A DNA stretch of 64,000 bases, from positions 124,001 through 188,000 of the forward strand of contig CBDFFZ010000002.1 of assembly GCA_965246905.1 (NCBI GenBank), read 5' to 3'. Positions 36,147 to 44,267 of the stretch are shown one piece after another. A program made the translations under genes and the position numbers. The notes beneath the pieces were generated by a model that was not told where the DNA came from, searched no databases, and saw nothing but the letters and a program-made list of their open reading frames with translations. Within the stretch, counting starts at the first letter, position 1. Each line of letters starts with the position of its first letter. The DNA is from UBA1952 sp965246905. GTDB lineage: Bacteria > Bacteroidota > Bacteroidia > Chitinophagales > Chitinophagaceae.

Positions 36147-36491
36147 TTACGCCACCTGCTTCTTATCCATCAGCATCAGGCTGTTGATCACGATCTCTGT
36201 GAAGATCCTTTTCGAGCCATCTTTAGCAGTGTAATCGCGGTAGGTGATCTTGCCTTCTACCATTACCTCGCTGCCTTTTTGCAGGTATTTCTCGGCAATT
36301 TCGGCGGTTTTGCCCCAGGCTACTACATTGTGCCATTCTGTGTCTTCCACGCGCTCACCTTTATTATTGGTATAAACATCGTTGGTGGCGAGGTTCATCT
36401 TGGCGAGCTTATTGCCATTATCCATGGTTTTTACTTCAGGGTTGCTGCCGAGGCGGCCGATAAGCTGTACTTTGTTCTTTAAGCTGTTCAT
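36147..36491 (-). CDS. ssb: Single-stranded DNA-binding protein, short form without acidic tip
   Basis: 114 residues, a single OB fold: NKVQLIGRLGSNPEVK, EWHNVVAWGKTAEIAEKYL, GSEVMVEGKITYRDY, NSLMLMDKK. It ends LMDKKQVA and lacks both the flexible linker and the DDDIPF-type acidic C-terminal tip required by a main replication SSB. So it is probably an accessory SSB, or the organism relies on another. Contrast with the DUF3127 protein at 11073, which has such a tip. Confidence 0.92.
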   Translation of the reverse strand: MNSLKNKVQLIGRLGSNPEVKTMDNGNKLAKMNLATNDVYTNNKGERVEDTEWHNVVAWGKTAEIAEKYLQKGSEVMVEGKITYRDYTAKDGSKRIFTEIVINSLMLMDKKQVA

Positions 36492-36770
36492 AATGTTTGA
36501 TTTTTAAAGTTGATTGTTTGTTTTTGTTTTAAATTAGCGGGTTAAAACCTTGTGCGTTATAGCTCATTGTTCGTCTGTATCTAAATCCTGTCTGCAATTC
36601 ATAAATCCTGTTGCGCCTTTTCCAGTTCGTTTTCAAGAAATCTGTTGTTTGAATCCGATAGTGCAAAGATGGGATTGGCGGAGAAGCGTAGTCGGTATTT
36701 ACCCGCTTACTTACGTATGAAAGTGTTTGTAGCCGTTTACAATTGGAATAATCATTACCCTGAATTAGTT

Positions 36771-37145
36771 ATGGAAACCACCCAACGCACCTGCGCTGAA
36801 TGCGCCAAACTCCTGAAAGGCAGGCTGGACAAGAAGTTTTGCGATGATTACTGTCGCAACAATTATAACAACAAGCAAAACAGCGATCAGAATAACCTTG
36901 TACGGAATATAAATAATGTGCTCCGCAAAAACCGCCGCCTGCTGGAAGAAATGATTAAACCTGGTGAAGAAATGGCGAAATGCCCACGCCAGAAGCTGGC
37001 CGAAACCGGCTTCGACTTTCGCTATCATACGCACCAGTACACGAATAAGAAAGGGCAGGTGTACAGTTTCCTGTATGATTTCGGCTATTTGCCGCTCGAG
37101 GGCGACTGGCTCCTGATCGTGAAGCGAAAGGAATCCGGACAATAG
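36771..37145 (+). CDS. Conserved hypothetical protein with zinc-ribbon N-terminus
   Basis: 124 residues starting METTQRTCAECAKLLKG. Two Cys pairs (CAEC and CDDYC) form a small zinc-binding head, as in MYND/DUF2116-like fingers. A basic Asn-rich helix (NNYNNKQNSDQNNLVRNIN) follows and then a C-terminal domain ending YDFGYLPLEGDWLLIVKR. Start chosen at the ATG that begins the Cys head; the longer frame upstream is not convincing. No function assigned. Confidence 0.7.
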   Translation: METTQRTCAECAKLLKGRLDKKFCDDYCRNNYNNKQNSDQNNLVRNINNVLRKNRRLLEEMIKPGEEMAKCPRQKLAETGFDFRYHTHQYTNKKGQVYSFLYDFGYLPLEGDWLLIVKRKESGQ

Positions 37146-37212
37146 GCTATCGGTATCTACAATCCTGCGGATCAATAGCCCCCATACATTTTCATCTTCA
37201 TTTCCCCCCAGA

Positions 37213-38121
37213 ATGAAAAAATTATTAAGCGGGCTCCCGCAATTTACCCGCATCGAGCGGATGGGCTTTGTAGCCTTGTCGGTACTGATTGCTGTATTTT
37301 TTATAGCCTGGCAAACAATTCCATACATTATTCATCCACCGGAAATAAATACAGCGGAAGATCAAAAGCTTCAACTCGCATGGCAACAATATAAAGCAAC
37401 GCACCTGATGCCCGAAGATGAGCCCGGCGGAGGTAGTCCGGCTTTAGCTTCCAGCATCCCGGTGCAGCTTGCCGCTTTTGATCCGAATACATTGGATAGT
37501 ATAGGCTTCCTGCGCCTCGGCCTCACTCCAAAAGTTGTAAAAGGCCTGATGAACTGGAGGCGCCATGGGAAAACATTTTACAAAAAAGAAGACCTGAAGC
37601 CGCTGTATAATCTTACCGAAGCAGATTATGCCCGGATTGCGCCCTACATCACCATCACCGCAACCAATCCTTATGAGCATAAGGCATTTGCCGGCGGCTA
37701 TGCAAAACTGCCGCCATTACCTGCCACCCTTGATCTGAATACAACTGATTCTGCAACTATAGTGCGCCTCAACGGCATCGGGCCAACGCTGGCACACAAG
37801 ATCATAGCGCGCAGGGCAGCATTGGGCGGCTACCTGAAGCATGAACAGCTACTGGAAGTCTATAAATTCAACGATACTACTTTTGCCATGCTGCGTGAGA
37901 AGCTGGTCATCCGCCCGGAAAAAATTAAAAAATTAGGCATTAATACAGCCACTTTGGAGCAGCTACAGGCACATCCGTATATCGGCGAGAAAATAGCCAA
38001 AAACATCCTTCTGCTGCGCAATGGTATGAAGCGTTTTGATAACATTGCACAATTAAGGCAAGTGCCTTTGATGAACGAGGAAATTTATCGTAAAATTGCA
38101 CCGTACTTGGTGGTTGATTAA
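37213..38121 (+). CDS. Membrane-anchored helix-hairpin-helix protein (ComEA-like repeats)
   Basis: 302 residues: one membrane span (about residues 17-37, FVALSVLIAVFFIAWQTIPY), a linker, then three or four HhH units of the ComEA type: FDPNTLDSIGFLRLGL, LDLNTTDSATIVRLNGIGPT, LGINTATLEQLQAHPYIG. HhH repeats bind double-stranded DNA non-specifically; a role in DNA uptake or in a membrane complex is inferred. Followed by a strong terminator. Confidence 0.88.
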   Translation: MKKLLSGLPQFTRIERMGFVALSVLIAVFFIAWQTIPYIIHPPEINTAEDQKLQLAWQQYKATHLMPEDEPGGGSPALASSIPVQLAAFDPNTLDSIGFLRLGLTPKVVKGLMNWRRHGKTFYKKEDLKPLYNLTEADYARIAPYITITATNPYEHKAFAGGYAKLPPLPATLDLNTTDSATIVRLNGIGPTLAHKIIARRAALGGYLKHEQLLEVYKFNDTTFAMLREKLVIRPEKIKKLGINTATLEQLQAHPYIGEKIAKNILLLRNGMKRFDNIAQLRQVPLMNEEIYRKIAPYLVVD

Positions 38122-38239
38122 TTATGCAGTTTATATAAACTGCACCACATTCTTCACATGTCAGATAGATTGAATGATCCATGCTGAATGAAGCGTTGCA
38201 GCCGAAGCCACAGTTGTACAAAAGCTTAATAGATAACCC

Positions 38240-38276
38240 GCCGGCAGCAGCGGTAATAGCTGCCGGCTGCCTTTTT
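38240..38276 (+). terminator. Terminator after the HhH gene
   Basis: Perfect GCCGGCAGC/GCTGCCGGC stem with a 10-base loop, then TGCCTTTTT. Confidence 0.88.
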
Positions 38277-38277
38277 G

Positions 38278-38303
38278 GTTCTTTTTGTGCATACAAAAAG
38301 AAC
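38278..38303 (+). promoter_or_regulatory. Palindrome GTTCTTTTTG-TGCATA-CAAAAAGAAC
   Basis: Perfect 10-bp inverted repeat with spacer TGCATA, 23 bases before the acyl-CoA dehydrogenase start. The same element, imperfect, precedes the lipoprotein gene at 11894. Confidence 0.55.
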
Positions 38304-38325
38304 AGAAACAGATAAAAAACAAAAT

Positions 38326-39468
38326 ATGGATTTTCAACAAACCGATACCCAGACCGAAATTGCCGCCATGGTGCGCGATTTTGCCAACAAGCACATCCGC
38401 CCCGACATGATGGAATGGGATGAAAGCCAGAAATTCCCGGTGGATCTGTTTAAGCAAATGGGCCAGCTTGGATTGATGGGCGTGCTGGTGCCTGCGGAAT
38501 ATGGCGGCAGTGGCCTTTCCTATTTTGAATATGTTACTGTAATCGTGGAAGTAGCCAAGGTCTGCGGGTCCATCGGGCTTTCGGTAGCGGCGCACAACTC
38601 GCTTTGCACCGGCCATATCCTGTATTTCGGTAATGATGAGCAAAAACAGAAATACCTGCCCAAGCTGGCTACTGCCGAGTGGATCGGCGCCTGGGGACTC
38701 ACGGAAGCCAATACCGGCTCTGATGCCGGCAATATGCGCTGCACTGCTACAAAGGATGGTGATGAATGGGTGCTGAACGGAACGAAAAACTGGATCACGC
38801 ATGGTATTTCCGGCAATGTAGCTGTGGTGCTGGCGCGTACCGGCGAGCCGCGCACGCCTAATAATGTAACGGCCTTTATTGTAGAGCATGGTACGCCGGG
38901 CTTTACCGCCGGCAAGAAGGAAAACAAGCTGGGCATGCGCGCCTCCGAGACCGCAGAGCTCATTTTTGATAACTGCCGTATCTCAGATACGCAGCGCATG
39001 GGCGAAGTAGGCGACGGCTTCAAGCAGGCGATGAAGGTGCTGGATGGCGGGCGTATCTCTATTGCGGCGCTTTCGCTGGGCATTGCCAAAGGTGCCTACG
39101 AGGCCGCGCTTAAATATTCTAAAGAGCGGCAGCAGTTCGACCAGCCGATCTCCCACTTCCAGGCCATTGCCTTTAAGCTTGCGGATATGGCCACGAAGAT
39201 CGAGGTGGCGGAAATGCTGATCATGCAGGCGGCTGATATGAAGAACCGCGGCGTGAAGATGACGAAGGAAAGCGCGATGGCTAAATACTACGCTTCGGAA
39301 GTAGCGGTACAGTGCAGCACGGAAGGCGTGCAGATCTTCGGCGGCTACGGGTATACGAAGGATTTTCCGGCAGAGAAGTTTTACCGGGATTCCAAGCTTT
39401 GTACCATTGGTGAAGGCACGAGCGAGATACAGAAGCTGGTTATTTCGCGGGATATTTTAAAGGCTTGA
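38326..39468 (+). CDS. Acyl-CoA dehydrogenase, second copy
   Basis: 380 residues; start at MDFQQTDTQTEIAAM. FAD signature GLTEANTGSDAGNMR, substrate-pocket and C-terminal motifs VQIFGGYGYTKDFPAEKFYRD, and the catalytic Glu in IGEGTSEIQKLVISR near residue 363. Related in length and plan to the enzyme at 17929 but clearly divergent (TIGEGTSE against IYEGTSE). Substrate probably a short or medium chain acyl-CoA. Confidence 0.94.
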   Translation: MDFQQTDTQTEIAAMVRDFANKHIRPDMMEWDESQKFPVDLFKQMGQLGLMGVLVPAEYGGSGLSYFEYVTVIVEVAKVCGSIGLSVAAHNSLCTGHILYFGNDEQKQKYLPKLATAEWIGAWGLTEANTGSDAGNMRCTATKDGDEWVLNGTKNWITHGISGNVAVVLARTGEPRTPNNVTAFIVEHGTPGFTAGKKENKLGMRASETAELIFDNCRISDTQRMGEVGDGFKQAMKVLDGGRISIAALSLGIAKGAYEAALKYSKERQQFDQPISHFQAIAFKLADMATKIEVAEMLIMQAADMKNRGVKMTKESAMAKYYASEVAVQCSTEGVQIFGGYGYTKDFPAEKFYRDSKLCTIGEGTSEIQKLVISRDILKA

Positions 39469-39489
39469 TATTGATTTCGATTTTCAGGG

Positions 39490-39517
39490 AAAGCGCGGCG
39501 GGAGCTGCGCTTTTTTT
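39490..39517 (+). terminator. Terminator after the second acyl-CoA dehydrogenase
   Basis: AAAGCGCGGC / GCTGCGCTTT with a GGGA loop, followed by T7. Confidence 0.8.
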
Positions 39518-39757
39518 GTTGAGGTAGTTATTTTAATATAATATGAGCGCGTGCCGTTGAAGGCGGCAACGGGTGTGCCTTATTTTCCTGCCCCTTCGTG
39601 AAAAGCTACGGGGCTCCATTGCAATCTTTCCCGCAACGATCTTTCACGCGTCAGGGGACGCGGCGGCGGGGGACGTCGCTCAAGTGGAGACTGCGCAAAT
39701 CGATCATTTGCAAAATACGCCGGCATTTATTTATCAAGGCCGGGAAGCTTTAACTTC
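39518..39757. other. Non-coding stretch at the edge of the accessory region
   Basis: GC-rich, no ORF with coding character. It contains a short CCGTTG/CGGCAACGG dyad near 39555. It marks the change from housekeeping to accessory DNA. Confidence 0.4.
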
Positions 39758-39844
39758 GTCCAACTGCGATATTGGCAAATTTGGCTGCTATCACACAAGG
39801 CCGCCGCACAACGCCAAACTTCACCAATATCGCGGGCGTTGTGC
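39758..39844 (+). repeat. Possible integron attC recombination site
   Basis: 87 bases. Outer boxes GTCCAAC (39758-39764, fits RYYYAAC) and GTTGTGC (39838-39844, close to GTTRRRY). Inside, GCGATATTGG...TTTGGC and GCCAAAC...CCAATATCGC form a long imperfect hairpin, with one arm a base longer than the other, as attC extrahelical bases require. The HEPN gene starts 10 bases after the right box, as the gene of a cassette would. No integrase is in the window. Confidence 0.5.
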
Positions 39845-39854
39845 GCTATTAAAA

Positions 39855-40280
39855 ATGATTATGTTAGACGATTATAAAAAATCCAAATACTTCAATTATC
39901 TTCTAAAAAATTTTAAGGAAATTGACAAAGAAAGAATTGAATTTAATAAGGAGGTTCTAACGTTATTAAATAGACAAACTGACGAATTGGGCACAATTCT
40001 AAAATGTCATCTTATTATTGAGTATTACATTGACAGCTACTTAAAATCTGCGTACCCTACCATTTTAAATTGGGAATCCTCAAGACTTACTTTCAATCAA
40101 AAATTAGAGCTTATAAATAATAATAGGACACCTATCGGAATGTACTATCCAAGTATTAAATGCCTAAATTCACTCCGAAATAAATTTTCTCATAGAATTT
40201 CATATGTAGTTGAGAAAAGAGACTATAAGGAGATTGAGGACATAATGACCATATGGAAAAATGCTTTAAATGAACTGTAG
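39855..40280 (+). CDS. HEPN-like (MltR/DUF4145-like) protein, 3' end abutting an IS
   Basis: 141 residues, AT-rich unlike the housekeeping genes. Helical throughout; the C-terminal half has FNQKLELINNNRTPIG and then LNSLRNKFSHR, which contains the R-x4-H motif (RNKFSH) of HEPN domains, in the same place as in MltR and related proteins. HEPN proteins are often RNases of toxin-antitoxin or defence systems, but MltR-like ones may be non-catalytic. The stop TAG (40278-40280) lies inside the IS3 terminal repeat (from 40276), so the natural C-terminus may have been lost. The ATG at 39861 is an alternative start. Confidence 0.6.
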   Translation: MIMLDDYKKSKYFNYLLKNFKEIDKERIEFNKEVLTLLNRQTDELGTILKCHLIIEYYIDSYLKSAYPTILNWESSRLTFNQKLELINNNRTPIGMYYPSIKCLNSLRNKFSHRISYVVEKRDYKEIEDIMTIWKNALNEL

Positions 40281-40365
40281 GCTCCCCTAAAAATTGGTCG
40301 AATTGAAAGTAGAGGATTTAGTTGGCTCATAAAGGTATTTCAAATATCTTATCCACAAGTCCGCG

Positions 40366-41278
40366 CTATACGGCAGGGACAGCTGAAGGGCTGTCCTGCC
40401 TACGCGGATTTGTGGATAAGGCGTCCGCTCTTTCATCAGCCATTGCTTTACTATTTTGCTTTTCCTGCGTAGCGTAGCCCACCGGCGACAAATAGCCCAG
40501 CGCCTTATGCGGGCGCTCATGATTATAATCCCACTGGTAATCCCTGCAGTAGGAACGTGCCTCATTAAGTGAGCCGAACCGGTAAGCATCCAGCAACTCT
40601 CTTCTCATCGATCCGTTCTTTCTTTCGATATAAGCGTTCTGCATCGGCCTGCCCGGCTGAATGTAATGCCAGGATACTTTCCGCACTTCACACCATGCTT
40701 CCATCAGGTGGCTGATGAACTCAGGGCCATTATCACTTCGGATATTGCCAGGCACACCCCTGCTGGCCACGATCTCATCGAGTGCCCTTTGCACCCTGAG
40801 CGCAGGCAGTGAGGTGTCCACTTCTATCTTCAGCGACTCACGGTTATAGTCATCGATAATATTCAGTACCCGGAACTTACGGCCATCACTAAGCGCACCC
40901 GCTCATAAAATCCAGCGACCAGCACTGATTGGGCGCAGTTGGCACTACCAGAGGCTGTTTCACCCGTTCGGGCAGGCGCTTCTTTGATCTTCGCCGGATG
41001 TTCAGCCGCATGGCCTTGTAGACCCGGTAGAGACGTTTATGATTGATCTGCTCACCCCTGTTCCTGAGCCGGTAATAGCACGACCAGAAGCCAATGGCCG
41101 GATGCTTTGCGGTAAGGGCGGACAAGTGATCTTCTACCTTACCATCATCCTTTAGCTTATGCTTATAACGGTAAGTGCTGCGGCTGATAGCCGCCATAGT
41201 ACATGCCCTGCTGATGTTGCAACCTTCTTCGGTAATGAGCAGGCCTGCAACTTCTCTCTGATCAGCAGGGCCTACCAT
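40366..41278 (-). pseudogene. IS3 transposase OrfB, frameshifted
   Basis: The HTH_21 and rve integrase (DDE) domains are both recognisable: SRSTYRYKHKL, then NQCWSLDFMS (first Asp), then RSDNGPEFISHLMEAW (second Asp), and YIERKNGSMRRELLDAY with the catalytic Glu, ending YNHERPHKALGYLSP. The frame breaks right after NQCWSLDFMS: the reading runs into SGCA-stop, while the neighbouring frame continues ALSDGRKFRV. One extra base around 40895-40905 explains it, so the enzyme is not made. Confidence 0.88.
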
Positions 41279-41538
41279 TTTTTTGCCACCACGTTTTTAA
41301 GCGCCTGCAGGTCGAAGCTTACCTCGGCATACATCTTCTTGTACTGGGCCAACTCGGCTTCGAGTTCTTTGACGCGCTTTACTTCGCTGATCTCCATGCC
41401 GCCATACTTCGCTTTCCAGTTATAGAAGGTGGCCTCTGAGATGCCCAGCCCCCGGCTGATGTCTTTGACGGATTGCCCGCCTTCCTGTTGCTTGATTGCA
41501 GCCACGATCTGGCTCTCTGTGAATTTGGATTGCTTCAT
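41272..41538 (-). CDS. IS3 transposase OrfA
   Basis: 88 residues starting MKQSKFTESQIVAAIKQQ, HTH_Tnp_1 domain (ISRGLGISEATFYNWKAKY), then a leucine-zipper-like helix (VKELEAELAQYKKMYAE). Ends AKKW at the A7 frameshift run overlapping orfB. The frame is open upstream through the IS end into the truncated immunity gene, so a fused 206-residue product is possible. Confidence 0.85.
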   Translation of the reverse strand: MKQSKFTESQIVAAIKQQEGGQSVKDISRGLGISEATFYNWKAKYGGMEISEVKRVKELEAELAQYKKMYAEVSFDLQALKNVVAKKW

Positions 41539-41610
41539 CCCCTGGTGTTTCTGTTTTAAAGTTAGATGTAATCTCTGCTTGCAAAACGGCCAACTTCGGG
41601 GGAGCCTACA

Positions 41611-41892
41611 CATAGATTTGTATTTCTCAATGTAATAATCTATCGGATATGCCGTTCCTAATTCTGTAATTATGCCACTAAATCGGTCTATTATGAAAGG
41701 GGCATTCCCTATTAGCGCATAATTTAAATCTCCTCTTTCAATGAATTCCTTTGATGAATAAAAAAAAATCCATCCAAATTCTTTTTCAATAGTTTCACCT
41801 TCCAGCAACATAGGTGTTAGATTTGATAATTCATCTACTGCTGCTTGGATGTGATTTCTAGCAGTTGCCAAGGCAAATTCAAAGCTTATCAT
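41611..41892 (-). pseudogene. YrhB/Imm35-like immunity protein, C-terminus cut by IS3
   Basis: 94 residues remain before the IS end (starts MISFEFALATARNHIQAAVD; core EKEFGWIFFYSSKEF, APFIIDRFSGIITELGTA, PIDYYIEKYK). This resembles the YrhB/Imm35 group of immunity proteins in polymorphic-toxin systems. Its ATG overlaps the toxin stop (TAATG), the usual toxin-immunity coupling. The last residues of the domain are replaced by IS sequence; the protein may be partly functional or dead. Confidence 0.65.
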
Positions 41893-43019
41893 TAGTTTGT
41901 GCGTATTAGAGAAAATTTTTTATACCCATTTAAATCTGCGGCTTTTCCTGTTTGACCATCTAAGAACCTGACCGTGCCATTTTGGTTAACTACATTAAAA
42001 ACATGCCCAACCTGTCCAGGCCCTCGATTTCCAAATACGATGCCCCTTTGACCATGTGTATTCACCATACGTACAATATCTGAGGAAGTCAAATTATGCT
42101 TGAATGTGCCCGCAAATTCGCTTTCTAAAGATGATAAAGGTTTAGGTCTGGAATCTAAGGCAGAGGCAGGATTTCTGGCTAACGTTGCGTCTGTAGCTAT
42201 TGTACAATTTACACAATTGGTTTTGCTACCAATTTTATTAATATTTCTAATTGATCCAGCTTCTCTCTCTATCGCATTATCTTCTTCATATCCATATATG
42301 CTAATAGCACTTCCCATATTTTCACCAGCAAAAGAAGTTGCGTAAGCAACATCAAACTGGTTTTCAAGCGCTATACCAGTAAGCTGAGTTTGCAAAAAGT
42401 CATGCTTAGAATGCATAAAATCATTCCAAAGACCTTTCAAGCTTAGGTCTTCTTTGAATTTCTCCATACTTTCCCTATCCTTGACAGCATCTGAACTTTT
42501 TGGCGTCACTGTTATCCCTCGCAAACCATGAGCTTCATCTGTGGTTCGTGCAATTGAATGTGGATCAGCAAGTAACAATCCCTCATGATTATCTCTGTTA
42601 GGGTTCGTTGCATGAGGCCCATCGTCATAATTACCTAATAAGTCATTATGCCAGATTGGGGTATTACCCATTGTAGCATATCTGCTTTCCCATGGCTTAG
42701 TTACCGGGTCAGTATTCCATCTTCTGCCAAGCCTCGTATCGTATTCCCAGAACATAGCGGTATTGTGGTTCCCCGTTCCTGCTATCTCATTGTCCTTATG
42801 CTGCCCGTTAAACCCGAAGCGGTATTTGGTAGTTAGTGATGGTTTCCAGCTACGCTCTTTCATAGGCATCCCACCCGGATAATAATCACTCACACTACTC
42901 ACATCCGCCACAAGATAATCATAAGCCAAAACAGGCTGCGCGTTCACACCCATCGACTGCATATGCGTACCCACACTACCCGTTTTTCTATCCAGCACCG
43001 TTGCCAGCACATTCTCAAG
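41892..43019 (-). pseudogene. Orphan Rhs C-terminal tip with papain-fold (Tox-PL-like) toxin
   Basis: No ATG start; the reading frame is already inside Rhs core at 43019 (LENVLATVLDRKTG). Residues 1-130 repeat the end of the Rhs core (RFGFNGQHKDNEIAGTGNH, FWEYDTRLGRRWNTDPV, YATMGNTPIWHNDLLGN). The toxin domain (about 230-372) has the Cys motif TNCVNCTIATDATLA, the His motif GQVGHVFNVVNQNG and the closing RFLDGQTGKAADL. This Cys-His-Asp/Gln pattern fits the papain-fold Tox-PL family of polymorphic toxins, known as deamidases or proteases. Probably silent unless recombined onto the expressed Rhs gene. Confidence 0.7.
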
Positions 43020-43084
43020 AAAGCCACAAGCCGCCCACCCGCAACCTCACGCCTCAGGCTTGCGGCAGCGGTGGGGTCTGAAAC

Positions 43085-43486
43085 TTAATGGGGAGGGGCC
43101 TCTTTTAGCCACGACAAACTATCAGGGAATGGTAATCCAACATTCACAAAAGCTTCTCGTGTTAATAAAATATGCGCTAAAGAATAATCATCTTTTGTGT
43201 AAACAATGGGTATCCTTCTATTGATCATTTTATTATTACATAAATTCAATGTAACATCATCTGTAATATCGGACTCAATATAATCTTTACCGTTAATTCT
43301 ATATTGAAAATATATTATATTACCGCCGCCGCCGCGATGTCTAGATTTACAGCCAACAACTATCCCAACCGTTATCACATTATCATTAACTAATTGCATA
43401 CGTTTCCAATAGGCATAGACGAAAAAGATTCCCATAGGTAATATTAAGATCCACATTAAATATAGTCTTTGCTTCTCAATTACCAT
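43085..43486 (-). CDS. Putative immunity protein, single-span family, copy 3
   Basis: 133 residues: N-terminal membrane span (LYLMWILILPMGIFFVYAYW), a beta-rich DUF3592-like domain (YFQYRINGKDYIESDI, IPIVYTKDDYSLAHILL), ending LPFPDSLSWLKEAPP. Same plan and same ending motif (FPDSLxWxxx) as the genes at 44942 and 45483. The start overlaps the tail of the preceding tip by 11 bases. A membrane-tethered immunity protein implies a toxin acting at or near the membrane; this is inference. Confidence 0.6.
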   Translation of the reverse strand: MVIEKQRLYLMWILILPMGIFFVYAYWKRMQLVNDNVITVGIVVGCKSRHRGGGGNIIYFQYRINGKDYIESDITDDVTLNLCNNKMINRRIPIVYTKDDYSLAHILLTREAFVNVGLPFPDSLSWLKEAPPH

Positions 43487-44266
43487 TATCAGTACCTTTT
43501 GGTTTAGTTAAATCTTCGCCAGCGCTACCAAAAATATTTCCTTGATATTCACCCATAAACCTGCCCAAACCATTACCCGGCATACCTGGCCTTAATCCTA
43601 TCTACAATTTATCGCCATATACATTTCCTATTGTATTCCACATAATATTATTGGCTTTTGGCAAAGTTAATATATTAGAATAAATATGCGCTTTTGAATT
43701 GCTTAGCGTATTATATGAAAGATTAAACATCGCTCCTGGAATACTCTGCGTGCCAGGGTTTTGAAAATATCCATTGGCAAATGAACTCACTGGATTCCAG
43801 TTCTGAATACCCTTGTCTGATATCTGTGAAGCTGCATCCGCCCCAGCAGCATGAACATTCAAAGTTGGATTTGGCTGAAAGGCCCACTTAAAGGCTTGTG
43901 CGCCGCCTTTTGCTAAAGCCGCATAAGCTGCAGTTTCACTAATTGCTGCGCCTGCTTCTATTGCCACCGGTGCAAGAACCGCCGCAGCAGCAGCACCTCC
44001 CGTAAAATACAATGCCGCATCATGGATTCTCGCAGCATTGGCCGCAGCTTCAGGGTTATTGTGTGTTCCATACAAATTATGCGCCTGAATGGCCTCTATA
44101 TTGGTTGTGTAAACAGATGCATTATCCAGCCTGTGCTGGTCCGCGTACGCCGCCAGCTGTTCCGGGGTAGGTTTTGGTGCCGTGATAGTTGTACCTATTG
44201 GGGGGTGTCCATCATTGGGATAAGATTGTGATGAAATTTTACCCAGCGATGAACAACTGATCTGTG
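43476..44266 (-). pseudogene. Orphan Rhs tip with hydrophobic segment, in-frame TAG
   Basis: Open from just after a stop near 44267; no ATG start. Contains the shared junction peptide VYTTNIEAIQAHNLYGTHNN, then AANAARIHDAA and a hydrophobic stretch (LYFTGGAAAAAVLAPVAIEA). A TAG at 43602-43604 follows NVYGDKL. The frame then continues PGNGLGRFMGEYQGN...KPKGTDNGN to TGA at 43476, aligning in position with GGYGELGIHL... of the tip at 45871. So it is a longer tip broken by a nonsense change. Its immunity gene follows with an 11-base overlap. Confidence 0.6.
44047..44116 (-). repeat. 70-bp tip-junction repeat, copy a
   Basis: Identical over all 70 bases to 50602-50671, and 3 differences from 46415-46484. 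On the minus strand it encodes VYTTNIEAIQAHNLYGTHNN and the following PEA. Confidence 0.85.
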
Positions 44267-44267
44267 T

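Larger units (their letters stand above)
40276..41610 (-). mobile_element. IS3-family insertion sequence (decayed)
   Basis: 1335 bases. Ends TGTAGGCTCCCCTAAAAATTGG and, inverted, TGTAGGCTCCCCCGAAGTTGG, with TG...CA termini. Two overlapping minus-strand reading frames, orfA and orfB, joined at an A7 slippery run (41278-41284) as in IS3 elements. orfB is frameshifted near 40900. The flanking bases (GAAC on one side, CATA on the other) do not form a target duplication, and the genes on the two sides are unrelated. Confidence 0.9.

Noticed and set aside
39573..40280. A 235-residue gene covering the HEPN region
   Set aside because: The first 94 codons run through the GC-rich gap and the attC-like hairpin; the natural start is the ATG at 39855.
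40272..41614. Target-site duplication of the IS3 element
   Set aside because: Flanking bases GAAC and CATA do not match for any sensible choice of ends.
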